From positions 1-5,137 of the forward strand of contig JASHUD010000069.1 in NCBI GenBank assembly GCA_030040215.1: a stretch of 5,137 bases of DNA. The letters run 5' to 3'. The notes beneath the pieces were generated by a model. The model did no database searches, was not told the origin of the DNA, and saw nothing but the letters and a program-made list of their open reading frames with translations. Position 1 is the stretch's first letter, and every line of letters begins with the position of its first letter. This DNA comes from Methylovirgula sp. (GTDB lineage: Bacteria; Pseudomonadota; Alphaproteobacteria; Rhizobiales; Beijerinckiaceae). Positions 1-5,137 of this stretch are shown one piece after another. Position numbers and translations under genes: made by a program.

Positions 1-508
1 TTTTGCCGCCCCGGTGATGGTGCGCGACATCAAGGAGCGCAACGGCCTCGGCAATCTGATGGTCGTCTCGCCCGACGTCGGCGGCGTGGTGCGCGCCCGG
101 GCGCTGGCCAAACGTATCGACGCGCCGCTCGCCATCGTCGACAAGCGGCGCGAGCGCGCCGGCGAATCGGAAGTGATGAACGTCATCGGCGATGTCAAGG
201 GCAAGACCTGCGTTCTTGTCGACGACATCGTCGATTCGGCCGGCACGTTGTGCAATGCCGCCGATGCGCTGCTGCGCGACGGCGCCCGCGATGTCTACGG
301 CTATATCACCCACGGCGTTCTCTCCGGCGGCGCGATCGCGCGCATCGGCGGCTCGCAGTTGAAGGAGCTCGTCGTCACCGACACCATCGCCCCGACCGAA
401 GCCGTTCTCAGCGCGCGCAATATCCGCGTTCTTCCGATTGCGACGCTGATCGGCGAAGCCATCGCGCGAACCGCCAAGGAAGAGAGCGTGTCGAGCCTCT
501 TCGATTGA
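1..508 (+). CDS. prs: Ribose-phosphate pyrophosphokinase (PRPP synthetase), C-terminal part
   Basis: Makes 5-phosphoribosyl-1-pyrophosphate from ribose 5-phosphate and ATP in the cytoplasm, feeding purine, pyrimidine, histidine and NAD synthesis. The left edge cuts the gene: the frame is open from base 2 (F-A-A-P-V-M-V-R-D) and 168 residues remain of a family length near 315, so the N-terminal half is missing. The GTG at 14 is an internal codon, not a start. Visible signatures, numbered from the first codon: the flexible catalytic loop with DKRRER (47-52), whose Lys and Arg contact ATP in the family; the PRPP/ribose-phosphate loop VDDIVDSAGTLCNAA (73-87); the THG segment (103-105); and the C-terminus ESVSSLFD. 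The Ala in SAGT, where many homologues have TGGT, is a known variant. The stop is TGA at 506-508. No frameshift is seen. Identification is very secure. Confidence 0.97.
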   Translation, partial: FAAPVMVRDIKERNGLGNLMVVSPDVGGVVRARALAKRIDAPLAIVDKRRERAGESEVMNVIGDVKGKTCVLVDDIVDSAGTLCNAADALLRDGARDVYGYITHGVLSGGAIARIGGSQLKELVVTDTIAPTEAVLSARNIRVLPIATLIGEAIARTAKEESVSSLFD

Positions 509-538
509 TCAATAACCCTGTTTGCCGGAACCTTTGCG

Positions 539-555
539 CCGAGCATCAAACTCGG
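539..555 (+). terminator. Small hairpin after prs, weak terminator candidate
   Basis: CCGAG (539-543) pairs with CTCGG (551-555) around a seven-base loop, extended by G538-C556. It begins 30 bases after the prs stop and is followed by TAATTCTT rather than a clean T tract. It could be a weak intrinsic terminator for prs or chance pairing in GC-rich DNA. The rest of the 114-base prs-accA gap (509-622) shows nothing I recognise. A TTGACT at 566-571 resembles a -35 box but has no convincing -10 box at the right spacing. Confidence 0.2.
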
Positions 556-622
556 CCGGTAATTCTTGACTCGGCCCTTCGAAATGAGGGAGTTTCCGCG
601 GCTTCCCCGAGCCCTTGCCTTC

Positions 623-1573
623 ATGCGCAGCTATCTCGATTTTGAAAAGCCGGTGGCCGACCTCGAAACAAAGGTCGACGAGCTGCGCGCCCATTGGAAG
701 CAAGGCGACGACAGCGTCAGCGAGGAATTGACGCGCCTCGAGATCCGCGCCGAAAAGGCGCTTGCCGAACTCTACGCAGCGCTCACGCCCTGGCAGAAGA
801 CGCTGGTCGCGCGCCATCCGCAGCGCCCGCATTGCTCCGACTTCATCGCCGGGCTCCTGAAGGATTTCACGCCGCTTTCCGGCGACCGGCTGTTCGGCGA
901 AGACGCGGCGATCATCGGCGGATTCGCGCGGTTTCGCGGCTCTCCCGTGTGTATCATCGGCCAGGAAAAAGGGGCGGATACGGAAAGCCGCCTCAGGCAC
1001 AATTTCGGCATGGCGCGGCCGGAAGGCTATCGCAAGGCGATCCGCATCATGGAACTTGCCGACCGGTTCTCGCTGCCGGTGATTTCGCTCGTCGATACGG
1101 CCGGCGCGTTTCCAGGCGTCGACGCGGAAGAGCGCGGCCAGGCCGAGGCGATCGCCCGCTCGACCGAGAAATCGCTGTCGCTTGGCGTGCCCAACGTTGC
1201 GGTCATCATCGGCGAAGGCGGATCGGGCGGCGCGATTGCGATTGCAACCTGCAACCGCGTGATGATGCTCGAGCACGCGATCTATACCGTCGCCTCGCCC
1301 GAGGCCTCGGCTTCGATCCTCTGGCGCGACACGACGAAGGCGCAGGAGGCCGCAACCAACATGAAGATTACCGCGCAGGATCTTTTGAAGTTCGGGCTCA
1401 TCGACGCAATCGTCGAAGAGCCGGTCGGCGGCGCGCACCGCAATCCCGGTGCGGCAATTGCGGCGGCAGGCGATGCCATCGCGTCGGCGCTGGAAGGGCT
1501 CGGCAATCTTTCGCCCGACGCCATTCGCGAAGCGCGCGCCGACAAGTTCATGGCGATGGGACGGAAGGGGTAA
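623..1573 (+). CDS. accA: Acetyl-CoA carboxylase carboxyltransferase subunit alpha
   Basis: With AccD it forms the carboxyltransferase that moves the carboxyl group from biotin (on AccB) to acetyl-CoA, giving malonyl-CoA in the first committed step of fatty acid synthesis. From ATG 623 the protein has 316 residues, the normal family length. The N-terminus MRSYLDFEKPVADLETKV is the typical AccA opening with a helical segment (about 1-50). The crotonase-fold core contains DTAGAFPGVDAEERGQ (158-173), the glycine-rich GEGGSGGAIAI (197-207, oxyanion/CoA region) and SPEASASILW (225-234). The stop is TAA. Start choice: the frame stays open upstream through ATG 584 and TTG 566, but those extra residues (REFPRLPRALAF) do not resemble AccA. 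ATG 623 lacks a clear Shine-Dalgarno, so the start rests on family alignment. The gene follows prs on the same strand; cotranscription is possible but unproven. accD is not in the window. Confidence 0.97.
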   Translation: MRSYLDFEKPVADLETKVDELRAHWKQGDDSVSEELTRLEIRAEKALAELYAALTPWQKTLVARHPQRPHCSDFIAGLLKDFTPLSGDRLFGEDAAIIGGFARFRGSPVCIIGQEKGADTESRLRHNFGMARPEGYRKAIRIMELADRFSLPVISLVDTAGAFPGVDAEERGQAEAIARSTEKSLSLGVPNVAVIIGEGGSGGAIAIATCNRVMMLEHAIYTVASPEASASILWRDTTKAQEAATNMKITAQDLLKFGLIDAIVEEPVGGAHRNPGAAIAAAGDAIASALEGLGNLSPDAIREARADKFMAMGRKG

Positions 1574-1577
1574 GCGT

Positions 1578-1621
1578 CCCTCCCCTTTAGGGGAGGGTGG
1601 CCGCGTAGCGGCCGGGTGGGG
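1578..1621 (+). repeat. Palindromic intergenic repeat unit, copy A (after accA)
   Basis: Two consecutive hairpins start four bases after the accA stop codon. The first is CCCTCCCC (1578-1585) and GGGGAGGG (1590-1597), a perfect 8-bp stem with loop TTTA. The second is GGCCGC (1599-1604) and GCGGCC (1608-1613), a 6-bp stem with loop GTA. GGGTGGGG (1614-1621) follows. This architecture (C-rich/G-rich hairpin, GTGG link, GC hairpin, GGGTGGGG) matches a class of short dispersed repeats I recall from Rhizobiales genomes; the family assignment is from memory. There is no T tract, so it is not a classical intrinsic terminator, but its position suggests an mRNA 3'-end role. Confidence 0.75.
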
Positions 1622-1677
1622 CACCCTATCCGGCAGCGCCGCTACGCGATGCTGCCACCTTCCCCTGAAGGGGAAGG
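1622..1677 (-). repeat. Palindromic intergenic repeat unit, copy B (after purH), inverted relative to copy A
   Basis: Read on the minus strand this is a diverged version of copy A. Its first hairpin is CCTTCCCC/GGGGAAGG (1658-1665 and 1670-1677 on plus, perfect 8-bp stem, four-base loop). The second is GGCAGC (1632-1637) and GCTGCC (1651-1656) with a 13-base loop. The unit ends in a GGGTG-type tail (CACCC at 1622-1626 on plus). It starts three bases past the purH stop. It shares with copy A the exact 11-base core CGCGTAGCGGC (1602-1612 on plus in A, 1638-1648 on minus in B). Each convergent gene therefore ends in its own correctly oriented copy of the element. Confidence 0.7.
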
Positions 1678-1680
1678 ATG

Positions 1681-3273
1681 CTAATGCCGGAAATGCCGCA
1701 TGCCGGTGAAGACCATGGCAAGCCCCGCATCGTCGGCGGCCTTAATGACCTCGTCGTCGCGCAGCGAGCCCCCCGGCTGGATCACCGCCGTCGCGCCCGC
1801 CTCCGCCGCGGCGATCAATCCGTCGGCAAACGGAAAGAACGCGTCGGAGGCGACAACCGATCCTTTCGCGAGGCTCTCGGAGAGGCCCGCGGCGCGCGCC
1901 GCCTCTTGCGCTTTTTGCGCCGCGATGCGCGAAGAATCGACGCGGCTCATCTGCCCTGCCCCGATACCCACCGTCGCGCCTGCCTTCGCATAGACGATCG
2001 CGTTCGACTTCACGTATTTGGCGACGCGGAACGCAAATTTGAGATCTTCGCGTTCGGCTTCGCTTGGCGCGCGTTTGGTCACGACGCGCAAATCCATGTC
2101 GTCGACGACGGCGTTGTCGCGGCTCTGCTCGAGAAATCCTCCGCTCGCCGATTTGAACGTGAGATCGGCGCGGCGCGGATCGGGCAGCCCGCCGGTCAGC
2201 AAAAGCCGCAGGTTCTGCTTGCCGGCGATTACCGCGAGCGCTTCTGCATCGGCGTCCGGCGCGATGATGACCTCGGTGAAGATTTTCACGATCTCGCGCG
2301 CCGTCTCGGCGTCGAGCCGCCGGTTCAGCGCTACGATGCCGCCGTAGGCCGAGACGGGATCGCAGCGTAGCGCCAACCGATAGGCTTCGCCGAGGCTTGT
2401 GGCCTGCGCGACGCCGCAGGGATTGGCGTGTTTGATGATGGCGACCGCCGCATGCCGCGCCGCGTCGAATTCGGCGACGAGGTCGAGCGCGGCGTCGGTA
2501 TCGCCGACGTTGTTGTAGGAAAGCTGCTTGCCTTGCACCTGCCGCGCCGTGGCGATGCTCGGGCCGGCCCCGGGCATCGCGTAAAACGCGGCGCTTTGAT
2601 GCGGGTTCTCGCCGTAGCGCAGCGCCTCGATCTTCCGGCCGGCAAAGCCGCGGTAAGGCGGCGCCGCGACACCGATTTTGGCGGCGAGCCAGTTGGAGAT
2701 CACCGCGTCATAGGCCGCCGTACGCGCGTATGCCTTTTGCGCCAGCTCGCGACGCAGAGCGAGCCGTGTCGCGCCGTTGTTCGCGGCGAGCTCGGCAAGC
2801 AGGCGATCGTAATCCGCGACGTCGACAATGACCGTAACGCTGTCGAAGTTCTTGGCGGCGGCGCGGATCATCGCGGGGCCGCCGATGTCGATGTTCTCGA
2901 TGCATTCGGCGAACCCCGCGCCGCGCGCGACGGTTTCCTCGAACGGATAGAGATTGACGACGAGCAAATCGATCGGCACGATCCCGTGCGCAAGCATCGC
3001 CGCTTCGTGTTGCGGATTCTCACGCACCGCCAAGAGTCCGCCGTGCACCTTGGGATGCAGCGTCTTCAAGCGGCCGTCCATCATTTCTGGAAAGTCAGTC
3101 AAGTCGGAAACGTCTCTGGCAAGGATGCCGGCTGCTGCGAGCGCCTGACGCGTTCCGCCGGTCGAGACGATCTCGATGCCGCGCTTGGCAAGCGCGTGCG
3201 CGAACGCGACGAGTCCGGTCTTGTCGGAGACGGAAATCAGCGCGCGGGCGATGGGGCGTAGCTGGTCAAGCAT
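1681..3273 (-). CDS. purH: Bifunctional AICAR formyltransferase / IMP cyclohydrolase
   Basis: Catalyses the last two steps of de novo purine synthesis in the cytoplasm: 10-formyl-THF-dependent formylation of AICAR to FAICAR, then ring closure to IMP. Its 530 residues are full length for the family. The N-terminal MGS-like cyclohydrolase domain (about 10-150) has SVSDKTG (14-20), STGGTR (37-42) and DGRLKTLHPKVHGG (66-79). The transformylase domain (about 200-530) has LRYGENPHQSAAFY (218-231), GKQLSYNN (248-255), the catalytic Lys-His pair K281-H282 in IIKHANPCGVA, DPVSAYGG (305-312), SDAFFPFADG (476-485) and the usual C-terminus FTGMRHFRH. The start is ATG at 3271-3273, with a weak GGAA five bases upstream; the N-terminus matches the normal family opening. 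The stop is TAG. It lies 208 bases downstream of mtaB on the same strand and converges with accA. No missing key residue was seen. Confidence 0.98.
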   Translation of the reverse strand: MLDQLRPIARALISVSDKTGLVAFAHALAKRGIEIVSTGGTRQALAAAGILARDVSDLTDFPEMMDGRLKTLHPKVHGGLLAVRENPQHEAAMLAHGIVPIDLLVVNLYPFEETVARGAGFAECIENIDIGGPAMIRAAAKNFDSVTVIVDVADYDRLLAELAANNGATRLALRRELAQKAYARTAAYDAVISNWLAAKIGVAAPPYRGFAGRKIEALRYGENPHQSAAFYAMPGAGPSIATARQVQGKQLSYNNVGDTDAALDLVAEFDAARHAAVAIIKHANPCGVAQATSLGEAYRLALRCDPVSAYGGIVALNRRLDAETAREIVKIFTEVIIAPDADAEALAVIAGKQNLRLLLTGGLPDPRRADLTFKSASGGFLEQSRDNAVVDDMDLRVVTKRAPSEAEREDLKFAFRVAKYVKSNAIVYAKAGATVGIGAGQMSRVDSSRIAAQKAQEAARAAGLSESLAKGSVVASDAFFPFADGLIAAAEAGATAVIQPGGSLRDDEVIKAADDAGLAMVFTGMRHFRH

Positions 3274-3303
3274 GGGCGTTCCGGCCGAGGAAGGGCGGCT
3301 CTA

Positions 3304-3329
3304 GCACGACTTGCTGCCTCGCGTCGTGC
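3304..3329. repeat. Inverted repeat GCACGAC-N12-GTCGTGC upstream of purH
   Basis: A perfect 7-bp inverted repeat (3304-3310 and 3323-3329) has a 12-base spacer, with its purH-proximal end 30 bases upstream of the purH start codon. It could be an operator or a leader hairpin in the purH mRNA. The distal arm is also close enough to the larger palindrome at 3334 that it may just be the flank of that repeat. I recognise no named regulator site. The symmetry is directly visible; any function is inference. Confidence 0.3.
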
Positions 3330-3333
3330 CCTT

Positions 3334-3437
3334 TCCCGGCCGAAGCGAAGCTTCGAGCCGGGATCCAGGGGCCGCAAGGCCGCGACTGATAAATCCTGGG
3401 CCCCGGATCTGCGCCCGCTTGGCGGGCTTGTCCGGGG
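3334..3437. repeat. Composite palindromic intergenic repeat between mtaB and purH
   Basis: Two strong hairpins flank a middle segment. Left: TCCCGGC (3334-3340) then CGAAGC (3341-3346), loop GAA, GCTTCG (3350-3355), a bulged A, and GCCGGGA (3357-3363), giving 13 pairs. Right: CCCCGGA (3401-3407) with TCCGGGG (3431-3437) enclosing GCCCGC (3413-3418) and GCGGGC (3422-3427), giving 7 plus 6 pairs. Middle: GGCC-GCAA-GGCC (3370-3381), a four-pair stem with a GNRA-type loop, and CCAGG/CCTGG (3365-3369, 3395-3399). The sequence style (CCCGGC..., GGATCCAGG, CTTGTCCGGGG) is that of abundant non-coding repeats I recall from Rhizobiales such as Bradyrhizobium relatives. It carries no open frame resembling a protein. 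With flanks it accounts for most of the 208-base gap, and no promoter is recognisable there. Confidence 0.7.
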
Positions 3438-3453
3438 AAACGGCAGAGTGAAG

Positions 3454-3468
3454 AGCCGGATATCGGCT
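3454..3468 (-). terminator. Small hairpin after mtaB, weak terminator candidate
   Basis: AGCCG (3454-3458) pairs with CGGCT (3464-3468) around a five-base loop, 13 bases past the mtaB stop on the minus strand. What follows on that strand is CTTCACTCT-like, pyrimidine-rich but not a real T tract, so termination would be inefficient. On the plus strand the hairpin is followed by TTTTCTTT (3476-3483), but no plus-strand gene needs a terminator there. Confidence 0.2.
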
Positions 3469-3481
3469 GTGATGGTTTTCT

Positions 3482-4726
3482 TTAGGCAAGAGCGGAACCG
3501 ACAAGCATCTTGCCGTCGTGCCCGACGATTTGGGCGGCGACGATTCGTCCGGCCGGAACATCGCCGACCCGCACTTTGGTAAAATCCTCGGCGCGCGCCG
3601 TGCCGCCCTGCTCGGTGAGCAGCATGAGCCTTTTGCCGACCTGCGCCGCGAGATGCCGGGCGAGCGCCGCCTCGCCCGCCTGACGCAGGCGCCGCGCGCG
3701 GGCGGCGATAACCTGTGGCGCGACCTGCGGCATATTGGCCGCCGGCGTCCCGGGCCGCGCCGAAAATGCAAAGACGTGAAGATGCGTCAATCCGCACTCT
3801 TCAACGAGCGCCAGCGTATTCTCAAACATCTTCTCGGTCTCGGTCGGAAAGCCGGCGATGAGATCGGCGCCAAACACGATGTTGGGCCGCGCGCGCCGGA
3901 GCGCAATGCAGAATCCGATCGCATCGGCGCGAGAATGGCGGCGCTTCATGCGTTTCAGGATCATGTCGTCGCCCGATTGCAGGGAGAGATGAAGATGCGG
4001 CATCAGCCGCGGCTCGTTCGCCATCGCCTCGACGAGCTCGCCGTCGGCCTCGATGCAATCGATCGAGGAAAGCCGCAACCGGGGAAGCGTCGGGGCGGTG
4101 CCCAAGATCGCTTTGACGAGTTCGCCCAGACGCGGCCCGCCGCCAAGATCCAAGCCGTAGGCGGTGAGATCGACGCCGGTCAGCACAATCTCCTTCACGC
4201 CTTTCGCAAGACAGGTTTCGACCGCCGCGAGAACCTCATTCGGCGGCATCGAGCGCGACGCGCCACGCCCGTAGGGAATGATGCAGAAGGTGCAACGGTG
4301 ATCGCAGCCGTTTTGCACGGCGAGGAAGGCACGGGTGCGGCCTTCGATTTCGCCGCCCGCCAGCCATGCGGACGGACGCGCAAAAATGTCGCCGACTTGG
4401 ATACGCCGCCCCATTGCGAAAGCGGCCGCCTCCAATTTTTCGGCATTGCCGAGAACCTTGGCGACCTCCGGCATCGCCGCGAACATTTCGGGATGGATCT
4501 GCGCGGCGCAGCCGGTGACGACGATGTCGCGCTGCGGGGCTTCGCGCTTCAGCCTGCGGATCGTTTGCCGCGCCTGGCGAACGGCTTCCGCCGTCACCGC
4601 GCAAGTGTTGACGATGGTAAGATCGCCCGCCACGCCGGCCGCCCGGCGCATGGCCTCGCCCTCGACGAGATTGAGACGGCAGCCGAAGTTCACGACCTCG
4701 ACGCGCCGGGGTGCAACAGCGTTCAC
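3482..4726 (-). CDS. mtaB: tRNA (N6-threonylcarbamoyladenosine(37)-C2)-methylthiotransferase MtaB
   Basis: A radical-SAM methylthiotransferase that converts t6A37 to ms2t6A37 in tRNAs decoding ANN codons. From GTG 4724-4726 it has 414 residues, normal for the family. The N-terminal UPF0004 domain (about 8-120) supplies three cluster cysteines: C15 in NFGCRLN, C42 in VNTCAVT and C73 in VTGCAAQ. The radical-SAM domain has the CxxxCxxC motif C141-DHR-C145-TF-C148 followed by IIPYGRG; LSLQSGDD (247-254) and GADLIAGFPTETE (286-298) are family blocks. A C-terminal TRAM-like RNA-binding domain covers about 362-414. The NFGCRLN form and overall length favour MtaB over MiaB or RimO. The same frame is open to 4951, but that extension is dapF read out of frame. 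The GTG start overlaps the dapF stop and has GAGGA nine bases upstream. The stop is TAA. Confidence 0.95.
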   Translation of the reverse strand: MNAVAPRRVEVVNFGCRLNLVEGEAMRRAAGVAGDLTIVNTCAVTAEAVRQARQTIRRLKREAPQRDIVVTGCAAQIHPEMFAAMPEVAKVLGNAEKLEAAAFAMGRRIQVGDIFARPSAWLAGGEIEGRTRAFLAVQNGCDHRCTFCIIPYGRGASRSMPPNEVLAAVETCLAKGVKEIVLTGVDLTAYGLDLGGGPRLGELVKAILGTAPTLPRLRLSSIDCIEADGELVEAMANEPRLMPHLHLSLQSGDDMILKRMKRRHSRADAIGFCIALRRARPNIVFGADLIAGFPTETEKMFENTLALVEECGLTHLHVFAFSARPGTPAANMPQVAPQVIAARARRLRQAGEAALARHLAAQVGKRLMLLTEQGGTARAEDFTKVRVGDVPAGRIVAAQIVGHDGKMLVGSALA

Positions 4727-5137
4727 GCCGCCACATCCTCGAAGAGCTGCGGATCGAGCACCGCCTCGAATTCCAATTCGACCGGACCGGTCAGAACGAC
4801 ATGCCCGTCTTCGCGCCACGCGACGTGAAGATCGCCGCCCGGCAGGCTCACCTTCGCCGCCCGGTCGGCAAGCGCCTTGCGCGCCGCGGCGACGAGCGTG
4901 GCGCAGGCAGCCGAACCGCAGGCGCGCGTCAATCCCGCGCCGCGTTCCCACACGCGCGCGACGATGCGATCGCGGCTTTGGATCGCCGCGAGCGTGATAT
5001 TGGCGCGTTCCGGAAAGAGCGAATGATGTTCGAGCTTCGGGCCGATCGCCGCCAGGTCGTAAGCGTCGAGATCGTCCACGAAGAAGACAACATGCGGATT
5101 GCCGACGTTGATCGCCGCCGCCGGCACCGGCATCTCG
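4723..5137 (-). CDS. dapF: Diaminopimelate epimerase, C-terminal part
   Basis: Epimerises LL-diaminopimelate to meso-diaminopimelate, the lysine precursor and peptidoglycan cross-linker, by a two-cysteine, cofactor-free mechanism in the cytoplasm. The right edge cuts the gene: about 137 C-terminal residues remain of a usual 275-295. The ATG at 5131-5133 is an internal Met, since the frame continues to the window edge and the homologous region sits mid-protein. Numbered from that Met, the sequence shows the second-domain block GNPHVVFFVDD (11-21), the substrate-binding ERGAG with Glu63-Arg64, and the second catalytic cysteine C72 in TRACGSAAC; many homologues read ACGTGAC here. The first catalytic cysteine is outside the window. 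The TGA stop (4723-4725) overlaps the mtaB GTG in the arrangement GTGA, so the two genes are very likely cotranscribed and translationally coupled. Confidence 0.96.
   Translation of the reverse strand, partial: EMPVPAAAINVGNPHVVFFVDDLDAYDLAAIGPKLEHHSLFPERANITLAAIQSRDRIVARVWERGAGLTRACGSAACATLVAAARKALADRAAKVSLPGGDLHVAWREDGHVVLTGPVELEFEAVLDPQLFEDVAA
4736..4740 (-). promoter_or_regulatory. Shine-Dalgarno GAGGA for mtaB, inside the end of dapF
   Basis: On the minus strand GAGGA lies nine bases before the GTG at 4724-4726, within the last codons of dapF. It decides the mtaB start: GTG at this point gives the expected N-terminus just ahead of VEVVNFGCRLN, and no other start codon fits between it and the first cluster cysteine. 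Confidence 0.6.

Noticed and set aside
566..594. Possible sigma-70 promoter with TTGACT as -35 before accA
   Set aside because: At 17-base spacing the -10 position reads GGAGTT, which is a poor match, so there is no support beyond one hexamer.
509..1624. 371-residue open frame on the minus strand across the whole of accA
   Set aside because: It is antisense to a secure AccA, has arginine/alanine-rich low-similarity content, and is explained by GC-biased codon use leaving the opposite strand free of stops.
1578..1677. CRISPR array, riboswitch or insertion sequence remnant between accA and purH
   Set aside because: There are only two diverged, mirrored units with no regular spacers, no ligand-domain pattern I recognise, no transposase fragment and no target-site duplication visible.
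2428..3261. 277-residue open frame on the plus strand opposite purH
   Set aside because: Same reason: antisense to the catalytic regions of PurH, with Arg/Asp/Val-rich content typical of a shadow frame.
3237..3797. Minus-strand frame crossing the purH-mtaB gap repeat (186 residues)
   Set aside because: It overlaps both the mtaB end and the purH start and runs through palindromic repeat DNA; composition is arginine/proline-rich with no family similarity.
3518..4828. 436-residue open frame on the plus strand opposite mtaB and the end of dapF
   Set aside because: It covers two well-identified genes on the other strand and shows no recognisable domain; it is a shadow of GC-rich coding DNA.
4727..4951. 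75-residue N-terminal extension of MtaB in the open frame
   Set aside because: The extension is dapF coding sequence read out of frame; MtaB homologues begin just before the NFGC motif and a good Shine-Dalgarno precedes GTG 4726.

Overview
This is a GC-rich bacterial chromosomal window that looks like ordinary housekeeping DNA from an alphaproteobacterium, most likely of the Rhizobiales/Hyphomicrobiales type. The assignment rests on protein signatures (the SSLFD C-terminus of Prs, the AccA N-terminus MRSYLDFEKP, the ACGSAAC active site of DapF), the coupled dapF-mtaB pair, and two palindromic intergenic repeats of a style I associate with this group. It is a judgement from memory; no database was searched.

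Layout: the plus strand carries the C-terminal half of ribose-phosphate pyrophosphokinase (prs, cut by the left edge), a 114-base gap, and complete accA (acetyl-CoA carboxylase carboxyltransferase alpha). accA converges on purH (minus strand, complete), and the 107-base gap between their stop codons is almost filled by two related palindromic units in opposite orientation. Upstream of purH is a 208-base gap dominated by a second, different palindromic repeat. Beyond it lies complete mtaB (minus), whose GTG start overlaps the stop of dapF (minus, cut by the right edge, only the C-terminal half present).

Function: all five genes are core metabolism or tRNA modification. Prs makes PRPP, the precursor of the purine pathway that PurH completes at IMP. 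AccA serves the first step of fatty acid synthesis. DapF makes meso-diaminopimelate for lysine and peptidoglycan. MtaB thiomethylates t6A37 in tRNAs reading ANN codons. Only dapF-mtaB is clearly an operon by sequence; purH may be read from the same transcript or from its own promoter.

I found no mobile element, CRISPR array, RNA gene, phage gene, defence system or unknown protein family. The least explained DNA is in the two repeat-filled gaps, and that is where the findings concentrate. I do not see an undescribed biological system here.
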